The notes under the pieces were generated by a model, which made no database searches, was not told the DNA's origin, and saw nothing but the letters and a program-made list of their open reading frames with translations. DNA of 6,349 nt from NCBI GenBank assembly GCA_937897085.1, contig CALCOR010000242.1, forward strand, positions 1 to 6,349, in the 5' to 3' direction. This document shows, piece after piece, positions 5,664 through 6,349 of this stretch. Made by a program: the position numbers and the translations under genes. The stretch is from an uncultured euryarchaeote (GTDB taxonomy: Archaea; Thermoplasmatota; Poseidoniia; Poseidoniales; Thalassarchaeaceae). The first letter of the stretch is position 1. Each line of letters begins with the position of its first letter.

Positions 5664-6349
5664 TCAGTTCTCGAACGCCGCCCTGCCCCATCTGCGCCCA
5701 AGCATCAACTGGAAGGCTAGCCCGAGAACGGTGATTGCCCCGCTCACCAGAAGAATGCCCTTCAATCCACGAGCGGGGTCTGGATTGTCGTCCACCTCGA
5801 TCAGTACCGCCGTCGTGGCGTTCAACCCCTGTTCGCGAACCTGGTCCCCCCAGTTCTCGTAGATGGTCATGTCACCCTGCGTGAACGAGAGCAGGAACAG
5901 GCCGAGCAGGGGGACTATGGTACCGAGGTAGAACCAACCCATGATCGAGACATCGAAGATTGCCTTGTTTGGACGCAGCCCCATCAGGAAGGCGGTCAGA
6001 CTGACGATGTAGATCGAGTTCGCCAGCATCACGATGAGCGCCGCAGGCAGCGCCCACACCTGATCGAGCATCACCCCCATGGCAATCAGGAACAGCACTG
6101 AGATCCACGTCGTTATCAGGAAGTAGACTACCACTTTGGCGCGCAGCAGTTGTGGCACCGAGACCGGCAGCCCGTTGAGGAAGTCGGGAGGGTCCATCCC
6201 ATTCAGCCACGAATAGAACTGGAAGCCGAAGAATCCGAGGAACGGCGCGTACGACAGCAGGTTGAACGGGATGGGGAAGGCGGCGAAGTCCACCAGCCAA
6301 GCCAGCAGAAGGAGGAACAGAAGCGGTACGGTGAACGAGACAAGCATCT
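5664..6349 (-). CDS. ABC-2-like transporter permease, C-terminal part
   Basis: At least 227 codons, ending at TGA (5666-5664); the 5' end is cut by the window edge. The ATG at 6347 opens straight into a hydrophobic helix with no leading residues and no upstream sequence to judge it, so it is probably internal. Six membrane helices can be seen at about residues 5-20, 28-48, 70-93, 98-122, 133-155 and 196-216. Between helices 2 and 3 the sequence FLNGLPVSVPQLLRAK matches the 'LPVS..ELL.AK' segment typical of ABC-2-type export permeases, where it precedes the third helix. A polar ~40-residue loop (156-195, TQGDMTIYEN onward) lies between the last two helices, and the tail is basic (GRRWGRAAFEN). 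Such permeases work with an ATP-binding partner, which is not in the window but might lie beyond the right edge. The gene is on the same strand as the pilus-like operon but 104 bp away, so it is likely a separate unit. Substrate is unknown. Confidence 0.6.
   Translation of the reverse strand, partial: MLVSFTVPLLFLLLLAWLVDFAAFPIPFNLLSYAPFLGFFGFQFYSWLNGMDPPDFLNGLPVSVPQLLRAKVVVYFLITTWISVLFLIAMGVMLDQVWALPAALIVMLANSIYIVSLTAFLMGLRPNKAIFDVSIMGWFYLGTIVPLLGLFLLSFTQGDMTIYENWGDQVREQGLNATTAVLIEVDDNPDPARGLKGILLVSGAITVLGLAFQLMLGRRWGRAAFEN

Noticed and set aside
1..6349. CRISPR arrays, tRNA or rRNA genes, insertion sequences and attachment sites
   Set aside because: I found no spaced direct repeats, cloverleaf or rRNA-like stretches, transposase motifs or terminal repeats; the window is nearly filled by six protein genes.

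Overview
The window looks like a stretch of archaeal chromosome. Three things suggest this. The secretion ATPase is of the archaeal FlaI/TadA-like type, two platform proteins have the archaeal T2SF (FlaJ/TadB/TadC-like) layout, and several genes carry strong GGAGGTGA-type Shine-Dalgarno sites that match the 3' end of archaeal 16S rRNA. The overall style (GC-rich, tightly packed, pilus ATPase plus two platform proteins plus small one-helix proteins) would suit a planktonic euryarchaeote such as Marine Group II (Poseidoniales) or another Thermoplasmatota lineage. That placement is inference; no rRNA or other marker gene is present.

Layout from left to right: (1) bases 1-353, plus strand: the C-terminal end of a FAD-linked sugar-lactone/alditol oxidase (ALO family), whose start lies outside the window. 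(2) A 30-bp convergent gap. (3) Bases 384-5559, all minus strand: a compact five-gene operon, transcribed right to left. Its order is type IV filament/secretion ATPase (511 aa), T2SF platform protein 1 (about 365 aa), T2SF platform protein 2 with a large extracellular insert (524 aa), one-TM pilin-like protein A (158 aa) and one-TM pilin-like protein B (144 aa). Gaps inside the operon are 1-bp overlap, 12 bp, 24 bp and about 20 bp, so the genes are almost certainly co-transcribed. (4) Bases 5560-5663: a 104-bp spacer with a perfect 8-bp inverted repeat, the likely promoter/operator region of the operon. (5) Bases 5664-6349, minus strand: the C-terminal part of a six-helix ABC-2-like permease that runs off the right edge.

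The five-gene operon is the interesting part. The ATPase should power a membrane platform made from two different T2SF proteins, as in Tad and archaeal Epd-type pili, which also use one ATPase with two platform proteins. The two small proteins each have one N-terminal membrane helix and an exported domain, so they are candidates for minor pilins, pseudopilins or platform partners. Both platform proteins carry cysteine-containing extracellular inserts between their first two helices, one of them about 200 residues long. FlaJ-type proteins do not usually have this. No prepilin peptidase and no obvious major pilin is present in the window, so the system is either completed elsewhere or does something other than build a standard pilus.
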